Made by a program: the position numbers and the translations under genes. Below are positions 61,211 to 64,000 of a DNA stretch of 64,000 bases, piece after piece. The stretch comes from Ophioderma brevispina. Its lineage: Eukaryota; Echinodermata; Ophiuroidea; Amphilepidida; Ophiodermatidae. Each line of letters starts with the position of its first letter. Positions within the stretch are counted from its first letter, which is position 1. The stretch is taken from assembly GCA_023653785.1 (NCBI GenBank), contig JAMKCH010011737.1, positions 1-64,000 on the forward strand, given 5' to 3'. The notes under the pieces are model-generated. The model was not told where the DNA came from, searched no databases, and saw only the letters and a list, made by a program, of their open reading frames with translations.

Positions 61211-62439
61211 TATCATAGAGCTGGGATTGATCGGTTACCCTCATCAAGATCAAAGAGTTGGAAAAAGTGAGTTACTGAGGAAATGCACAGGTGCATAGCA
61301 AGCTGAAAACAACGGTGTCATCACAGATTACTATGATGCAACTGATCACCTAATTGGAAAAAGGAGTTGTGACTTAGGGGTATAATAACATCAGCAATGA
61401 TTTGTTTTGAAATCAGACGCTATATCCAGCCCCTTGTTGTCTCCTTGGGATCAAGGCTGGTTTCTGTCACTACAAGTAGTGGTAGGTTGTGGTAATGGAG
61501 GCTTGTAGGCTCTTCGCTGCGACACATCAGGTCGATAATCTGAACTTGTTACAAGTAACTTTAAATGTCGAGCTGCTGAAGTGCCAGCGGGGGGTATTGG
61601 CCTGAGTGGTGATGGAATGCGTGCTGTGCCAGCAAGACCAAATTTAGTACTTACCCCTGACTGCTGTTCTTCTTAATCGTATCCAAAACACAGTGTGGTT
61701 CTTCAATATGATTTAGCCAGAGATTGGTACAGCGTATGGCTGCTTCACTTGATTCTGCCAAGTGGTCCTGTCTTCATTGTTGCACCAGCATTGGGCAGAC
61801 CAATAGATGGTCAGGGGGCTGGGTAGCGTCCCGACCACTTGCAGGGCAGCCCAACCTCCGCAAGGAAGGAAAAACCAGAATCGGCCGGCCCTCCTGTTTC
61901 CAAACTGCCGAGACACCGCCACTCATCCCACGAGGACCCACCAGGTTCCCATATACAAGCACAACGCCCACTGGTTTGGTAACAATTAGAGCATATCTCT
62001 CCCACAAGGCGGACACCCTCAAACTCCCTAGAGCTGTTTCAAGGGGTTGGAGTTGTAAGAAACTCTCTGGATGTAAGGCGGTTAGCAACTGTTCGACTTT
62101 CTCCTTGGCTCCAGGAGCACTTTGCCGGTACTTATCCATTGGATTTTCTACCCGGAGTCATGCCTTCCCGCATGCTTCCCCCACCCAACCCCCACGACGG
62201 CCCCATGTCCGGAGGCGACAGCAAAAATCCCCCGCCAGGATTTTGAAACTCCCCCAAGTGTCCCCCGTTGGCCTAGTTGATGCTTCCCCTTTCTCCCCCC
62301 GTTGGCGTCTCAGCCCTGAGCTGGTTCTCGAACTCTTCGGGCGCCCCTCTCCGAACCTAATAAAACGATACTACGTCCCGGCCCGCACTAACATTTGCCC
62401 ACTTTTATTCCCTCATGGGAGCCATTGCCGACCCCCCAA
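61211..62439. other. GC-rich block between the two mobile-element copies
   Basis: 61724-62443 is open on the plus strand for 239 codons and 62139-61774 is open on the minus strand for 121 codons. Neither shows a recognised motif. The plus reading is rich in Pro, Ser, Arg and Cys and looks like a by-product of base composition. Since it lies between two mobile-element copies it may be part of one of them. Confidence 0.3.
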
Positions 62440-63895
62440 GTAATGTACAGTCCCTTTAATCTGGCCTGTGATGTTATCATGCTCAAGAAGTCGAGCTTCT
62501 CAACTGCATCAGGGGGACCCGTTGCATCAAAGAAATGTGATGACGCTGATGTTTTCATTCTGCTAAATTGCACTCCTACATTCTCAGTAAGATCACTTGT
62601 CATCTCTGGATGGAGGGTACCAGCTCACAGAATTTTACCATGATAACATGGGGCCAAACCTGCGTCGTAAGCATGTAGAGAGAGTGTCACAGAAGATGCT
62701 CGCCGCTTATCATTGCTTTGTCTTGGTTGCGATACCATAGATGACGGGGGGTTTGCAAAGCAAAGGTAGTGAAAATGCTTTTGAAAGGTTTAAACGTGAT
62801 TAAGATTTGGCACAGATTAGAAAGCTACTGTAGTGTGTTGCGGACTGACAATTTCGATATGATACGTGGTTGGCAAAAGTGGCAAAAAAAACAGAAAAGC
62901 TAAAGGATTTCTGCCACCAACTACAGAAGCACTTCAACAGGAATGTCAAGCGGCCCACTTTGTATTGATTTGGCAAGGTTCATCATTAGATGGAGCCACC
63001 CACCCCTCCTGGATCCAGCACCTATTGGAGCTCCAGAGACTGGGGATGCCATGAAAAGAAACCAAATTAAGTCCCATTTAAGCATGAAATACATAAAACT
63101 TGATTCACTGGGTTGTACAGCTGATTTCCCCGGTTATATAGCCAAAATGCAGATGTTCTTCAGCCCAAGCTGGCTGACTCTTTTTGTGAGTTAATAGGAA
63201 GGTAAAGCCCCAAAATTGAGGACAAACTGGTGGCCCTGAGGCCAAAGCGTGGCTCCTTCCAATCTGCGCCCACTCATGATGGGAGTCGGTCCAAATTTAC
63301 ATATTGAGAACACAGCTAATGAGCAGTTCAACTTATTGGCCAAGTACAAGTCCTACAGACAATTACCTGATATCAGATATATGTTATTTATGTAGTTCCT
63401 GTGAGGCAGGACCATGTTTGGAATAGACCATTTCAGCAACCTTTCTTTTTTTTAATTCCATAAAACAAAGGGTGTAAGGTCATAGTGGTGGGTTGTCTCT
63501 CCCATCAAAAACCTACCTCAAAACACAAAAATCAGTCTCATAAATGGCTACCAGAAGCGAGATATTAAACTATGTATGTTGTGGTGGGGCATCTGTTGTC
63601 GGTCCATCAGTTGGCGGCCCCCCATCTTGGTTTCAATGAAAGCAAGATTGAGATGTTATCGATAATGACAAAAAATACTCTTTTGTACCCCTCTAAAAAC
63701 CCTAGCCAAAAAAACACAAATAACCAAGACCGGCCTTTATACGGTTAGCCCAGGGATTGTCTGGATACTGGCCTTCTATGGTTGGTGGCGCCATTTTGGC
63801 GGCATCTTGGATTAGTTCAAAATGCTCAAGTGGTGCGGCAGTGGCATCATGCAGATCCTGAATCGTCTTTAAGAGATAGAAACCACAAAAACATT
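62440..63895 (+). mobile_element. decayed multi-copy mobile-element ORF, plus copy
   Basis: It is the same family as the minus copy. 62455-62640 encodes KKCDDADVFILL and SGWRVPAHRILP. Around 62695-62800 fragments read AYHCF, CDTIDDG and ENAFERFKRD across two frames. 62902-62960 encodes FLPPTTEALQQECQAAHF. The DDADVFILL, (G)CDT and LPPTTEAL order is the family signature I know from uncharacterised marine-invertebrate proteins. Several stops and frame changes make it dead. The downstream 63650-63895 segment is the inverted match of 59131-59375, so the shared element extends past the ORF. Confidence 0.6.
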
Positions 63896-64000
63896 GGTGG
63901 GACGATAACATGCCAGGTTGGGTTTTGTTGGGTGGGCACAAGACATGAGGCTTTTTGGGCAAGACAATAAAATTGTGTGTTGCGCTAATGGAAGATATAC

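Noticed and set aside
61724..62443. 239-codon open frame on the plus strand
   Set aside because: There is no recognisable domain, a Pro/Ser/Arg/Cys bias from GC-rich DNA, and an equally open antisense frame. It lies between two dead mobile-element copies, so I describe it only as an open block.
1..64000. CRISPR arrays, operons, prophage or bacterial genes
   Set aside because: Repeats here are tandem satellites or dispersed transposons without spacer-repeat structure, and the DNA has intron-type signals and no ribosome-binding-site-linked gene runs.

Overview
The window is animal nuclear DNA: AT-rich, dominated by repeats, with introns (acceptors such as tttttcag, donors such as gtaagt). It has no bacterial operons, no CRISPR array, no rRNA and no intact tRNA gene. 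The mix of TTAA/CTAA-flanked terminal-inverted-repeat elements, mariner debris, tRNA-derived SINEs, hairpin-ended repeats and AGGTCA-rich repeats suggests a marine invertebrate, possibly an echinoderm or hemichordate. The organism call is weak and is inference.

Only one host gene is recognisable. Two exons on the plus strand (19005-19081 and 24529-24576) encode the start of the second PHD finger of a Polycomb-like protein (MTF2/PHF1/PHF19 family, a PRC2 accessory factor). The first exon is clean. The second is in the right place, strand and splice context, but it has a 2-base frame loss and lost key residues. It is therefore either a decayed locus or sequence error. I did not find the Tudor, PHD1 or extended-homology exons, which may lie outside the window or be too diverged to see. 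Two further splice-bounded open stretches (35964-36088 and 55412-55744) are weak exon candidates of unknown identity.

Layout. 1-13.2 kb: intergenic or intronic repeats, including a hairpin-family repeat with a G-rich minisatellite (2.5-3.4 kb), SINE copies and a 0.78-kb TIR element. 13.2-19 kb: a degenerate ~150-bp tandem repeat split by a 1563-bp TIR element, then MITEs and a SINE. 19-24.6 kb: the Polycomb-like intron, holding a 203-bp tandem array, a Tc1/mariner MITE, a fold-back mariner remnant, a structured repeat and further MITEs. 24.9-48 kb: pairs of structured repeats, two long copies of a palindrome-capped element with G-rich cores, a GGTTTAAGGGG-type satellite, a 45-bp minisatellite and several hairpin-capped repeats. 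48.2-55 kb: two tandem arrays of a ~370-bp unit in opposite orientation around a 4.1-kb core. 59-64 kb: two decayed, oppositely oriented copies of a multi-copy mobile-element ORF whose family I know only by motif.

The genes do not form a pathway. The window is best read as a repeat-laden stretch containing part of one chromatin-regulator gene. Repeat copies often differ by 1-2 base indels, which fits neutral decay but could also reflect imperfect sequence.
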